A DNA stretch of 64,000 nucleotides from JBKBUF01 sp046290815 (GTDB lineage: Bacteria; Bacteroidota; Bacteroidia; Cytophagales; Cytophagaceae). Each line of letters opens with the position of its first letter. Within the stretch, counting starts at the first letter, position 1. The notes beneath the pieces are model-generated. The model had not been told where the DNA came from. It made no database searches and saw only the letters and a program-made list of their open reading frames with translations. The translations under genes and the position numbers were made by a program. This document shows positions 9,352-18,227 of the stretch, in pieces. The stretch covers positions 1-64,000 of the forward strand of contig JBKBUF010000006.1 in assembly GCA_046290815.1 (NCBI GenBank), written 5' to 3'.

Positions 9352-12300
9352 ATGCGGTTTTTAATCTCTTTAGTTTTTATATTTATTATTAATACTGCTT
9401 CATATAGTCAGCTTGTATCAAATTCTTTTGGTAAAAACAGAATACAATACAAGAATTTTAAATGGCAGGTAATTACTACATCTAATTTTGAAATCTATTA
9501 TTATCAGGATGGAACTGAACTGGCCGAAAGAGCTGCGGCTTTTGCAGAAAATGATTTTGAAAGGATTACGAATCTAATTGGCTATTCCCCTTATGATAAA
9601 ATCAGGATAATTGTTTATAATACAGCTGATGAATTGCATCAGAGTAATATAGGTTTAATTGAGCCGGAATCGGTAGTTGGCGGACACACAAATTTTGTAA
9701 AGTCCAAAATAGAGATTGCATACACCGGTAATATGGCAAGCTTTCAGAGCCAAATAAGTTATGGCATTTCGAGTATCCTCTTAAATATAATGATGTATGG
9801 GGGCAGCTTGAAAGAAGTTGTTCAGAGTAGTTATTTGCTTTCCTTGCCGGAATGGTTTATTAAAGGACTTTCTTCATATATATCTAAAGGGTGGGATTTG
9901 GAGATGGACTCTTATATAAGATATTCATTACCACAACGTAAATTTAAGAATCCACAGGTTTTAAATGGCAATGATGCAGTCCTGGCAGGTCATTCCATCT
10001 GGAACTTCATTGCAGCTAAATATGGTCCTTCTTCCTTTTCAAATGTTTTAAATTTAAGTAGAATTATAAGAAGTGAAGAGTCCGGTATTGAGAGTGCATT
10101 CGGGATACCATATGAAGTTTTTTTAAAAGATTGGAAGGACTTTTACAGCAATCTTCATAATGAAGTCAAGCAAGATTACGTACATCCTGATATACAAACC
10201 ACCGTTTATTCTAAAAATAATGTTTTAGTAGGAAGTCCTAAAATAAATCCGGCCGGAACTAAAATTATTTTATCGGAAAAAGAACGAGGTAAATTCAAAA
10301 TTAAAATAGTGGATATAAAATCAGGAAAAGTAAAAACGCTTTTTTCGGGGGGTGTTCAGACTGCTAGTGATTTTATTGATCCTGATAGTCCTGTATATGG
10401 GTGGAAGGACGAAACCACCATCGCCGTAGTATATTTCAAGAATGGATCATTGTTGCTGCAATATATTGACACCGAGAAAGGAAAGCTGGTTAAAAAGAAA
10501 TTCGATAGTTTTAACCAAATAAATTCAATATCGTTTTCTGATGATGGAATAAAGATGTTGATGTCTGCCAGTAGAAACGGACAGACGGATATTTTTACCT
10601 ATGACATTTCAAAAAACACTCTTAAACAAGTAACTAATGACATTTTCGATGATCATAATCCGATTTTTATAGGCGCATCTGTTGCATATATTTCAAACAG
10701 GGATAGCTCAGGGAGTAGTACAGATAAATATAATAATTTGGTGATTACTAATGGAAGTATTAGTTATAACCTTACACAAGGTATGAATGTATCTGAGCCC
10801 GCAAAAGTTACTAAAGATGAAATAGCATTTTTGTCCGATAAAAAAGGTATTCAAAATTTATTTATTTACAATTCTACAAGTGAGAGCATAAAACAAGTAT
10901 CTAATTTTTTGTTTTCTCCAACAGGGGTGACTGTAAAAGGTTCTGACGCTTTCGCACTATTCAGGGAGGATTCAGGTTTTAAACTGTATCACCTACCACA
11001 AATAACCAACAAAGAATATAAAGGCGGATATTACAGGAGACAAAAAATCCTAAATCTTATTCCTGAAACCGAGAGTGAAGAAGTTTCAGATAAAAACGCA
11101 AATGAATTTAATTTTTCTTCACGCAAAAAGGATGATCAGTTAGAGTTAAAAGAATTCAAATTTGAATCTGATAACTCATATCCCACAGAAATAAAACCTG
11201 AAAAAAAGATAAATCCGGTATTCAGACAGGAAAGTAAACCTTTGAATATTAAAGGTCCATATCCTTATAAGAATATTTTTGCTGCTGATGAAATCACCAC
11301 TACATTATTGATTGATCCTTTAAGAGGAATGGGTATATTACTAGAGGGTGGAATGTCGGATTTAATGGGTAATCATCGAATTAATGCTGGAATTTTTGGA
11401 TTATCTGATTTTAAAAGTAGTAATTTTTATACTGAGTATTTATATCTTAAAAAGAGGGTAGATTTTAAAGCGAGGTACGACAGAAGGACTCTGGCAGTAC
11501 TTGATGAGTTTTCTCAAAAGTTTCATTTGAATAAATTAAGTGTTACGGCATCTTATCCGCTTTCAGTTTATACAAGATTTAGTTTAACTCCTTTTATTGC
11601 ACACACAAGACAAATTCATGTCAGTAATTTTTCCATTCCTGATATAACAGCATTTTACCAGGGTATAAGAGGAGAATTGGTTTATGACAAAACTAACAGA
11701 ACCGGATTGAACATGATTGAAGGTACAAGGATGGTTGCAGGTGCTGAGCAATATTATTCAAACAGAGTTGGTAAGAATTTCGCGAAAGTCAGAATTGATG
11801 TAAGGCACTATCAAAAAATTCATAGAGAGTTGATTTTTGCATCAAGATTATCTTACGGCTCATTTTTTGGTCCGGGAAGAAAAAATTTCTTGCTTGGAGG
11901 AATGGATAATTGGTGGTTTAATGCTACCGATAATTCATCTTCGGATAGTCCTTTAAGGGCTAATGCTTTTTCAGATAATAGTGATTTTTTATTTCACGAA
12001 TTTGTTACCCCGTTACGTGGATTTATTTATAATTCTCAGTTTGGGCCACAACACATTTTATTTAATGCAGAATTGCGGCTGCCGTTGATTAAATACATTA
12101 CTAATGGTGAGGTCACTTCCGGCTTTTTCAGGAATTTACAATTTGTCGGTTTTTACGATATTGGTTCTGCCTGGGCAGGAAGTAGCCCATTCAGTAAGGA
12201 TAATAGTATAAATACACAGCACATTGGGGGCAATGGAAGTCCTTTTACTGCTACTGTTACAAACTATGGTAATCCCTTTTTAATGGGATATGGTGTTGGA

Positions 12301-12411
12301 ATCAGGACACTGTTGTTAGGCTACTACACCAAGGTTGATGTAGGTTGGGGAATTAAAGATGGAGTAGTACTTCCACCGGTCTTTTATTTTACCTTCGGCT
12401 ATGACTTCTAG
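9352..12411 (+). CDS. Outer-membrane protein: degenerate peptidase-MA domain, WD40-like propeller, beta-barrel
   Basis: This 1019-residue protein, annotated in relatives as TolB-like, has three modules. A signal peptide (SYS before Gln20) leads into a peptidase-MA-like domain, about residues 40-280. Its LPEWFIKGLSSY block (165-176) aligns with the third-ligand region of gluzincins, but Lys replaces the Glu, and the expected HExxH site near 133-140 reads SQISYGIS. Residues about 285-560 form TolB-type PD40 propeller repeats (for example ISFSDDGIKMLMSASRNGQTD). After an acidic linker, about 640-1019 resembles an Omp85-type barrel ending in Phe (FYFTFGYDF). I take it as a non-catalytic outer-membrane protein with a periplasmic platform. 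Start chosen at 9352 because it gives a clean signal peptide. Confidence 0.8.
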   Translation: MRFLISLVFIFIINTASYSQLVSNSFGKNRIQYKNFKWQVITTSNFEIYYYQDGTELAERAAAFAENDFERITNLIGYSPYDKIRIIVYNTADELHQSNIGLIEPESVVGGHTNFVKSKIEIAYTGNMASFQSQISYGISSILLNIMMYGGSLKEVVQSSYLLSLPEWFIKGLSSYISKGWDLEMDSYIRYSLPQRKFKNPQVLNGNDAVLAGHSIWNFIAAKYGPSSFSNVLNLSRIIRSEESGIESAFGIPYEVFLKDWKDFYSNLHNEVKQDYVHPDIQTTVYSKNNVLVGSPKINPAGTKIILSEKERGKFKIKIVDIKSGKVKTLFSGGVQTASDFIDPDSPVYGWKDETTIAVVYFKNGSLLLQYIDTEKGKLVKKKFDSFNQINSISFSDDGIKMLMSASRNGQTDIFTYDISKNTLKQVTNDIFDDHNPIFIGASVAYISNRDSSGSSTDKYNNLVITNGSISYNLTQGMNVSEPAKVTKDEIAFLSDKKGIQNLFIYNSTSESIKQVSNFLFSPTGVTVKGSDAFALFREDSGFKLYHLPQITNKEYKGGYYRRQKILNLIPETESEEVSDKNANEFNFSSRKKDDQLELKEFKFESDNSYPTEIKPEKKINPVFRQESKPLNIKGPYPYKNIFAADEITTTLLIDPLRGMGILLEGGMSDLMGNHRINAGIFGLSDFKSSNFYTEYLYLKKRVDFKARYDRRTLAVLDEFSQKFHLNKLSVTASYPLSVYTRFSLTPFIAHTRQIHVSNFSIPDITAFYQGIRGELVYDKTNRTGLNMIEGTRMVAGAEQYYSNRVGKNFAKVRIDVRHYQKIHRELIFASRLSYGSFFGPGRKNFLLGGMDNWWFNATDNSSSDSPLRANAFSDNSDFLFHEFVTPLRGFIYNSQFGPQHILFNAELRLPLIKYITNGEVTSGFFRNLQFVGFYDIGSAWAGSSPFSKDNSINTQHIGGNGSPFTATVTNYGNPFLMGYGVGIRTLLLGYYTKVDVGWGIKDGVVLPPVFYFTFGYDF

Positions 12412-12469
12412 TTCCTTTTATTTATAATGCAAATTGCAATTTTTACCATTAATGTTTTAGCAACTATTT

Positions 12470-12742
12470 ATGAATAAAGGTGAACTGATAGAGGCGATCG
12501 CCTCAGAATCTAATCTTACTAAAGCAGATGCCAAAAGAGCGCTGGATTCTTTTTTAAATGTATCATCTAAAGCATTAAAAAAAGGGGATAAAGTAATAAT
12601 CATAGGATTTGGTACATTCTCAGTTGTAAAACGAGAAGCAAGGAAAGGCCGAAATCCCAAGACAGGTAAGCCTATGGTGATAAAGGCAAGAAAGGTGGTT
12701 AAATTTAAAGCAGGGGTAGAGCTCGCTAAAAAGATTAAATAA
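12470..12742 (+). CDS. hup: HU-family DNA-binding protein
   Basis: A 90-residue nucleoid protein of the HU/IHF fold. It has the N-terminal helices (MNKGELIEAIA, LTKADAKRALDSF), the central GFGTFSVVKREARKGRNP signature and the DNA-intercalating arm with KTGKPM. Length and motifs match HU rather than the longer Bacteroidetes HU-like proteins. It binds DNA non-specifically as a dimer. It stands alone between the outer-membrane fusion gene and a shared terminator. Confidence 0.95.
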   Translation: MNKGELIEAIASESNLTKADAKRALDSFLNVSSKALKKGDKVIIIGFGTFSVVKREARKGRNPKTGKPMVIKARKVVKFKAGVELAKKIK

Positions 12743-12775
12743 AAAAAGAGAGTGAAATTTTCACTCTCTTTTTTA
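12742..12775. terminator. Bidirectional terminator between HU and metK
   Basis: A near-perfect hairpin (AAAGAGAGTGAAA paired with TTTCACTCTCTTT) is flanked by A- and T-runs. It sits exactly between two convergent stop codons, so it serves both genes. Confidence 0.93.
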
Positions 12776-12778
12776 TGA

Positions 12779-14059
12779 CTAGTCTTTTATACGAAATTCC
12801 TTTTTAATGGCATCTACATAATCAAGTTTTTCCCATGTGAAGAATTCCAGTTTCTTGCGGAAAGTTTTAGTTTTTTCTGTTTTCCTACCATTAGCTTCAG
12901 AAATATCAACAATTGCCAGCTCAACTTCTTTTTTGTAAGGATCTCTTCCCATATGTCCGTAGGCAGCCGTATCTGAGAAGATCGGATTTTTAAGACCAAG
13001 TCTTTCAACAATTGCCTTAGGTCTCATGTCGAATAGTTTTGATACTTTGTCGGCTATTTGTCCATCAGTCAGATTTACTTTAGATGTTCCATAAGTATTA
13101 ATGTTTAAAGAAACTGGCCTGGCAACTCCAATCGCATAGGCAACCTGAACAAGAACTTCATCAGCAACACCGGCGGCAACCAGATTTTTGGCTATATGCC
13201 GTGCAGCATAAGCAGCGCTTCTGTCAACCTTAGAAGAATCTTTTCCCGAGAATGCTCCACCGCCATGAGCGCCTTTACCTCCATACGTATCTACAATAAT
13301 TTTTCTTCCGGTTAATCCCGAGTCCCCATGTGGTCCTCCAATTACAAATTTACCGGTCGGATTGATATGGAATATTGTTTTGCTGTCTATAAGTTTTTTA
13401 GGTATTACTGCAGAAATTACATACTTAAGCATGTCGTTTTTAATTACCTTAAGCATTTCAGCATCTTTGGCAAATTCATCGTGTTGTGTTGAAACAACGA
13501 TTGTATGTACCCTCTTTGCCTTGCCGTTATCATCGTATTCGATCGTTACCTGTGATTTAGAATCTGGTCTTAGGTAGGTCATCACTTTGCCTTTTTTCCT
13601 GATTTCGGCAAGCTTTTTTACAATTCTGTGAGAAAATGCCAGAGCCATTGGCATTAATTCAGGTGTTTCTTTGGTAGCATATCCAAACATCATTCCCTGA
13701 TCACCTGCTCCCTGATCCTTATCAAGGCCTTTACCTTCATCCACCCCTTGGGCAATATCTGGAGATTGTTGATGTAGTGCAGTAAGGATCCCACAAGATT
13801 TAGCGTCAAACATATATTCAGCCTTGGTATAGCCGATTTTTTCTATAGCTTGTCTAACAACTTCCTGGATGTCGACTTTGGCTTTGGTTGTAACTTCTCC
13901 TGCAACTACTACAAGGCCTGTGGTAACCAATGTTTCACATGCTACTCTTGAGTTAGGATCTTGCGAAAGCATGGCATCTAAAACTGCGTCGGATATTTGA
14001 TCTGCTACTTTATCAGGGTGTCCCTCGGAAACAGACTCGGATGTAAATAAATAGGGCAT
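12779..14059 (-). CDS. metK: S-adenosylmethionine synthetase
   Basis: Makes S-adenosylmethionine from methionine and ATP. All signatures are present: FTSESVSEGHPDK at the N-terminus, the GAGDQGMMFGYA hexapeptide region, and GGGAFSGKDSSKVDRSAAY in the phosphate-binding loop. At 426 residues it is longer than the E. coli enzyme (384), as is common in Bacteroidetes. Only about 70 bp separate it from the upstream methyltransferase gene, too little for a SAM riboswitch aptamer, but a good promoter match lies there. Confidence 0.97.
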   Translation of the reverse strand: MPYLFTSESVSEGHPDKVADQISDAVLDAMLSQDPNSRVACETLVTTGLVVVAGEVTTKAKVDIQEVVRQAIEKIGYTKAEYMFDAKSCGILTALHQQSPDIAQGVDEGKGLDKDQGAGDQGMMFGYATKETPELMPMALAFSHRIVKKLAEIRKKGKVMTYLRPDSKSQVTIEYDDNGKAKRVHTIVVSTQHDEFAKDAEMLKVIKNDMLKYVISAVIPKKLIDSKTIFHINPTGKFVIGGPHGDSGLTGRKIIVDTYGGKGAHGGGAFSGKDSSKVDRSAAYAARHIAKNLVAAGVADEVLVQVAYAIGVARPVSLNINTYGTSKVNLTDGQIADKVSKLFDMRPKAIVERLGLKNPIFSDTAAYGHMGRDPYKKEVELAIVDISEANGRKTEKTKTFRKKLEFFTWEKLDYVDAIKKEFRIKD

Positions 14060-14092
14060 AAGGTTTAATAATTTATTTAAAGATTAAAGTTT

Positions 14093-14122
14093 CAAAGTTA
14101 AGCAAGAATTTCTTAATACCAA
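14093..14122 (-). promoter_or_regulatory. Bacteroidetes-type promoter of metK
   Basis: Read on the minus strand, TTG at 14122-14120 is followed by a 19-nt spacer and TAACTTTG (14100-14093), an exact TAnnTTTG match. It is 34 bp before the metK start. Confidence 0.7.
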
Positions 14123-14128
14123 CTCATA

Positions 14129-14845
14129 TTATATGGCATAAATCAAAAAAACTGTAGGGATATTTTTTATTTCGGGTAATGGAGCCCTCCATTGATTAAT
14201 TTTTTTGCTAATTATTGACTCGTTTTCTCCTGTTAGGTCGGAGGCCACACATAACCATGTTTCTGGCATTAAATTAGTGATAAGGTCCTGAAGCAAATGG
14301 GTATTTCTATAAGGAGTTTCTATAAAGATTTGGGTTTGGTCTTTCTGCCTGGATTCTTTTTCAAAGTATTTAATCTTTTTAATCCTTTCGTTTCGTTCAA
14401 TTGGCAGGTATCCAGAAAAACAAAAACTTTGTCCATTGAAGCCAGAAGCCATAAGCGCAAGCAGGATAGAATTCGGTCCAACCAAAGGTTTTACCGTCCT
14501 GCCTGATTTATGTCCATATTGAACGATCAGGTGGCCCGGGTCTGCTATGGCTGGGCAACCGGCTTCAGAAAGTACGGCCACATTATTATCTTTTACTTCT
14601 CGAAAGAAGGAATCCACTTCCGCCAAACTTGAATTTTTATCAACCTTATAAAATATAAGGTCATCAATTTTTACGTCTGTTTTTAACTCACTTATAAACC
14701 TTCTTGTTGTTCTAATGTCCTCAACGAAATAATATTTTATTGATTTTATTATATCCAAAATATAAGGAGGAATTACTTTTTCTTTGGTGCCTGGGGATAA
14801 TAATGATGGAACCAGGAATATGTGTCTTTTAATATTTTCCTCCAT
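14129..14845 (-). CDS. RsmI/YraL-like SAM-dependent methyltransferase
   Basis: A 238-residue protein of the tetrapyrrole-methylase (TP-methylase) fold, closest in motifs to RsmI, which 2'-O-methylates C1402 of 16S rRNA. The recognisable blocks are VEDIRTTRRF, LSEAGCPAIADPG and LVGPNSILLALMASGFNG. It is shorter than standard RsmI (about 285) and begins FLVPSLLSPG rather than the usual glycine-rich YLVATPIGN, so it may be the second, divergent paralogue that many Bacteroidetes carry. Target RNA is therefore uncertain. It is divergent from the DUF2905 gene. Confidence 0.8.
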   Translation of the reverse strand: MEENIKRHIFLVPSLLSPGTKEKVIPPYILDIIKSIKYYFVEDIRTTRRFISELKTDVKIDDLIFYKVDKNSSLAEVDSFFREVKDNNVAVLSEAGCPAIADPGHLIVQYGHKSGRTVKPLVGPNSILLALMASGFNGQSFCFSGYLPIERNERIKKIKYFEKESRQKDQTQIFIETPYRNTHLLQDLITNLMPETWLCVASDLTGENESIISKKINQWRAPLPEIKNIPTVFLIYAI

Positions 14846-14849
14846 GCTA

Positions 14850-14857
14850 TATATTTG
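14850..14857 (+). promoter_or_regulatory. -7 element upstream of the DUF2905 gene
   Basis: TATATTTG matches TAnnTTTG exactly and ends only 5 nt before the next ATG, which would make a nearly leaderless mRNA. No clear TTG -33 box is seen at the right spacing; TTTT at 14827-14830 is the nearest. Confidence 0.4.
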
Positions 14858-14862
14858 CAGTT

Positions 14863-15078
14863 ATGAATCCTATTGGAAAAATATTGATAATTCTGGGTGT
14901 TGTCTTATTGATTATAGGACTGATCATTGGTTTTAATGACAAATTACCTTTTGGTAAACTTCCCGGAGATATGTCTTGGAAAGGTAAAAATTGGCAAATT
15001 AGTTTTCCATTAGGTACAACCATTCTTTTAAGTATTTTATTGACATTAATATTATATGTTGTAAGAAGATTTTTTTAA
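14863..15078 (+). CDS. Small DUF2905 membrane protein
   Basis: A 71-residue inner-membrane protein with two transmembrane helices (residues about 5-24 and 48-67) joined by the DUF2905 loop: FNDKLPFGKLPGDMSWKGKN. The family is widespread and of unknown function. Its stop codon overlaps the stop of the convergent esterase gene by 4 bp, with no terminator between them. Confidence 0.85.
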   Translation: MNPIGKILIILGVVLLIIGLIIGFNDKLPFGKLPGDMSWKGKNWQISFPLGTTILLSILLTLILYVVRRFF

Positions 15079-15845
15079 TTAGACAGTAGGAAATTTCTGA
15101 CTGTTTTACAGAATTCAAAAGGTTTTTCTGCATGGACCCAATGCCCTGCTCCTTCTATTTTTTCAATTTTATTGTTAATAAAAATTTCATTTATCAGAAC
15201 TTCGTCTTTTTCCTGGATGTATCCAGATGTAGTACCTTTGATGAATAAAGTTGGAATTTCTATAGGTTTAAAATACTTTAAGGGCTCGCCAATATTTTCA
15301 ATTTTATTTGTTATGGTATTCAAGTTTATTCTCCAGGCAAATGAGTTATCATCTTTCCTATATAAATTTTTTAAGAGGAATTGTCTGATATGAACATCTT
15401 CTACATAATGTGAAAGGATTTCATCCGCCTGATTTCTGCTGGTTAAATTTTCCAGATTAATAGAATTAAGCCCCTCTAAGAACGATTGATGATGTGGCCT
15501 GTAATATCTGGGAGAAATGTCAACAACAATTAGTTTTTTAATATCATTTGGATATTTATTGGCATATTCCATAGCAATTTTTCCACCCATACTATGGCCC
15601 ATCAGAAAGAATTCTTTTAAACTAAGATGTTGGGCAAGATAAAATATATCCTCTGCCATGGCAGAATAATTGAATTCTTCAGAGTGGAATGAAGTTCCAT
15701 GATTTCTGGCATCGGGCAATATTATGGTAAAGTCTTTACTCAATGTTTTTGCTACAGAAAGTAAATTGTCTGAAGAACCGAATAACCCATGTATATAAAT
15801 CAGCGGATCACCTTCACCTAAGATTTTATGGTTCAAAATTTCCAT
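15075..15845 (-). CDS. Alpha/beta hydrolase, YbfF-like esterase
   Basis: A 256-residue cytoplasmic alpha/beta hydrolase. It has the oxyanion HGLFGSSDN, the DARNHG block typical of YbfF-like esterases, the nucleophile elbow GHSMGGK (Ser) and the catalytic His in GAGHWVHAEKP. Substrate is unknown; YbfF acts on short acyl esters in vitro. Its ATG overlaps the pdxJ stop by 1 bp, so the two are probably translated from one message. Confidence 0.87.
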   Translation of the reverse strand: MEILNHKILGEGDPLIYIHGLFGSSDNLLSVAKTLSKDFTIILPDARNHGTSFHSEEFNYSAMAEDIFYLAQHLSLKEFFLMGHSMGGKIAMEYANKYPNDIKKLIVVDISPRYYRPHHQSFLEGLNSINLENLTSRNQADEILSHYVEDVHIRQFLLKNLYRKDDNSFAWRINLNTITNKIENIGEPLKYFKPIEIPTLFIKGTTSGYIQEKDEVLINEIFINNKIEKIEGAGHWVHAEKPFEFCKTVRNFLLSN

Positions 15846-16567
15846 TACAGCAGCTGTTTTAAATACATTTGAATTGTGTTTTCCAAACCATAGTATAATG
15901 CGTCGGCAATCAATGCATGACCTATAGATACTTCAGCTAAATTGGGTATTTCACGTTTAAGATAATTAAGATTGTCTAAATTCAAGTCATGTCCTGCATT
16001 CACCTCCATGCCTAATTGAAGTGATTTCTCAGCGGCAATTTTATATGGTAAAATTGCTTTTGCTTTATCAAGATAAAATTCTTTAGCATAAGGTTCTGTA
16101 TAAAGCTCAATCCTGTCAGCTTCACAAGTTGCTGCACCATGGATCATATTAATTTCCGGATTGACAAAGACGGAAACCCGACAACCGATTTTTTTACAAT
16201 GAGAAACGATCTCTTTTAGAAAAGTCTGATTTTTTAAAGTATCCCATCCGTTATTGGATGTAATTGCATTGGGTGGATCAGGAACCAAAGTAACCTGATG
16301 TGGTTTTACGTTTTCAATTAAGTAAATAAACTTCTTCTCAGGAAAACCTTCGATGTTAAACTCAGTTTTAACAACTTTTTTCAATTCATAAACATCATCA
16401 TACCTTATATGTCTCTCGTCAGGTCTTGGGTGAACAGTTATTCCCTGAGCTCCAAATTTTTCACAATCAATCGCCGCCTGAATAACGTCAGGTTTATTTC
16501 CTCCTCGGGAGTTTCTTAAAGTTGCTATTTTATTTATATTTACACTCAGTCTCGTCATAATTGACAT
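15845..16567 (-). CDS. pdxJ: Pyridoxine 5'-phosphate synthase
   Basis: Condenses deoxyxylulose 5-phosphate with 3-amino-2-oxopropyl phosphate in the DXP-dependent vitamin B6 pathway. Signatures are RLSVNINKIATLRNSRGGN at the N-terminus, TVHPRPDERHI and AEVSIGHALIADAL near the end. About 240 residues is the normal TIM-barrel length. The start at 16567 has an AGGA element 5 nt upstream; the internal Met at 16558 is the usual family start and remains possible. A downstream esterase is translationally coupled. Confidence 0.96.
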   Translation of the reverse strand: MSIMTRLSVNINKIATLRNSRGGNKPDVIQAAIDCEKFGAQGITVHPRPDERHIRYDDVYELKKVVKTEFNIEGFPEKKFIYLIENVKPHQVTLVPDPPNAITSNNGWDTLKNQTFLKEIVSHCKKIGCRVSVFVNPEINMIHGAATCEADRIELYTEPYAKEFYLDKAKAILPYKIAAEKSLQLGMEVNAGHDLNLDNLNYLKREIPNLAEVSIGHALIADALYYGLENTIQMYLKQLL

Positions 16568-16624
16568 TTGTCCTAGATAGTAGGATAGGGTAAAATTCGA
16601 ACATTAAATTTTAAAATCAAAACA

Positions 16625-17080
16625 ATGAGTCTAAAAGAGAGAATTGAAGCAGATATTAAAAAAGCTATGTTGGCAAAAGAAAAGGATGAACTTAGAGCTC
16701 TAAGAGGTATCAAATCTTTGATTCTTTTGGCAGAAACGGAAAAAGGGGCTCAGGCAGAATTGACACCTGAAGCCGAGGTAAAGTTATTGATGAAGGCTGC
16801 TAAACAACGTAAGGAATCTGCAGAAACCTATGCATCTCAAGGAAGGTCTGACCTGGAAAAAATAGAATTGGATGAATTGGCAGTAATTGAGAAATATCTT
16901 CCAAAGCAACTTTCTGAGGAAGAACTGATCGAACGATTAAAAAAAATAATTGAGGAATCCGGTGCTAAAGGCCCTCAGGATATGGGTAAGGTAATGGGAA
17001 TTGCAACTAAGGAATTGGCTGGTCTGGCAGATGGAAAAGTTATTTCGTTTATGGTAAAATCAATGTTAAACCAACAATAA
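16625..17080 (+). CDS. GatB/YqeY domain protein
   Basis: A 151-residue helical protein of the YqeY family, related to the tail domain of GatB, which binds tRNA in the amidotransferase. Visible signatures are the N-terminal RIEADIKKAMLAKEKDELRA and the C-terminal IEESGAKGPQDMGKVMGI. It stands without GatA or GatB partners, as is usual, and its function is not established. It opens a plus-strand run that continues to the OmpH genes. Confidence 0.92.
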   Translation: MSLKERIEADIKKAMLAKEKDELRALRGIKSLILLAETEKGAQAELTPEAEVKLLMKAAKQRKESAETYASQGRSDLEKIELDELAVIEKYLPKQLSEEELIERLKKIIEESGAKGPQDMGKVMGIATKELAGLADGKVISFMVKSMLNQQ

Positions 17081-17082
17081 GT

Positions 17083-17607
17083 GTGGAAATAATTGATATA
17101 GTAATTGTTTTATTGCTAGTTGCGGGCGGATATGCCGGATACAAAAAAGGATTTCTATTAGAGATTGTAACATTTTTTGCCTTCGTTATAGCAATAATAT
17201 CAGGGTTTAGACTGATGCAAAAAGGAATTGAACTATTGGAACCATATATTTCAAGCTCAGCAAGTCTTATTCCTTATATCGCCTTTATCCTGATTTTTAT
17301 TTTAACCTTTGTTGCCATTTATTTATTAGGTCGTTTTCTGAGAGGTATTTTGCATTATACTTTATTTGGTAGGTTCGACCAGGCCGCAGGGGCATTTTTA
17401 GGGGTATTGAAAACAGCCTTTTTCCTGAGTCTGTTTTTTTGGTTATCTTATACTGCGCAGATAGATTTTATCAAAGAACAAATAAATGTATCACTTTTCA
17501 ATGATTATCTTGTTTCATTCGCACCTGCAACTATTGATTATCTTAGTTATGTAATTCCATTCCAGGATATTTTTTCCGGAATTCAAAAAGTAATTGCAAC
17601 CAAATAG
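17083..17607 (+). CDS. CvpA family membrane protein
   Basis: A 174-residue protein with four hydrophobic helices and the CvpA pattern (IDIVIVLLLVAGGYAGYKKG near the start, GRFDQAAGAFLGVLK before the last helix). CvpA relatives affect colicin V export and envelope homeostasis, but a precise role is not known. It begins with GTG 2 bp after yqeY and its stop codon abuts the pabA start, so it sits inside a tight operon. Confidence 0.88.
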   Translation: MEIIDIVIVLLLVAGGYAGYKKGFLLEIVTFFAFVIAIISGFRLMQKGIELLEPYISSSASLIPYIAFILIFILTFVAIYLLGRFLRGILHYTLFGRFDQAAGAFLGVLKTAFFLSLFFWLSYTAQIDFIKEQINVSLFNDYLVSFAPATIDYLSYVIPFQDIFSGIQKVIATK

Positions 17608-18171
17608 ATGGATGTATTAATTCTTGATAATCAAGATTCTTTTACTTATAACTTATATGATTACCTAACTTCCCTCGGAGCTAGTTGCACTGTTGTAAGA
17701 AAATTTCAGGAGATTGATAAAGATTTATCTGAGTACAGTTCTATTATTCTTTCTCCAGGACCTGGTTCTCCAAACTCACATCCTGAAATGGAAGCATTGC
17801 TGAAATTAAAATTATCAAAACCTATTTTGGGCATTTGTTTGGGCCATCAGGCCTTGGCTTGTTATTTCGGAGCAAAGTTAGAAAAACTTAGGATACCGTT
17901 TCATGGCAAACTAAGTGGTATCAAATGTGTTAAAGACCCATTGTTTAATGGAATGCCATCCGGATATTCAGTTGTAAGATATCATTCATTAATAGTTACC
18001 GAGTTACCGTCTTCATTACAATGCATAGCCAGAACGGAACAAGGTGAAATTATGGCTATTAAACATATCTCATTGCCATATTACGGAATTCAATTTCATC
18101 CTGAGGCCTTCATGTCGCAATATGGTCGGGAAATACTGCAAAATTGGCTTTTTTTATCAGGAGTAATCTGA
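17608..18171 (+). CDS. pabA: Anthranilate/aminodeoxychorismate synthase glutamine amidotransferase
   Basis: A class I glutamine amidotransferase of 187 residues that supplies ammonia to a chorismate-using partner (TrpE or PabB). The triad is present: Cys77 in GICLGHQ, and His164 and Glu166 in FHPEAF; SPGPGSP forms the oxyanion region. No trpE or pabB is nearby, so whether it serves tryptophan, folate or both cannot be decided. It abuts the CvpA gene. Confidence 0.9.
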   Translation: MDVLILDNQDSFTYNLYDYLTSLGASCTVVRKFQEIDKDLSEYSSIILSPGPGSPNSHPEMEALLKLKLSKPILGICLGHQALACYFGAKLEKLRIPFHGKLSGIKCVKDPLFNGMPSGYSVVRYHSLIVTELPSSLQCIARTEQGEIMAIKHISLPYYGIQFHPEAFMSQYGREILQNWLFLSGVI

Positions 18172-18227
18172 TTAAATTACCAAACTTTGTTTTATTTTGC
18201 ACGTTTATAAAATCATCTTTATTTGAT

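Noticed and set aside
14060..14128. Possible SAM riboswitch before metK
   Set aside because: The gap is only 69 bp and already holds a consensus promoter. After the expected start site too few bases remain for an aptamer.
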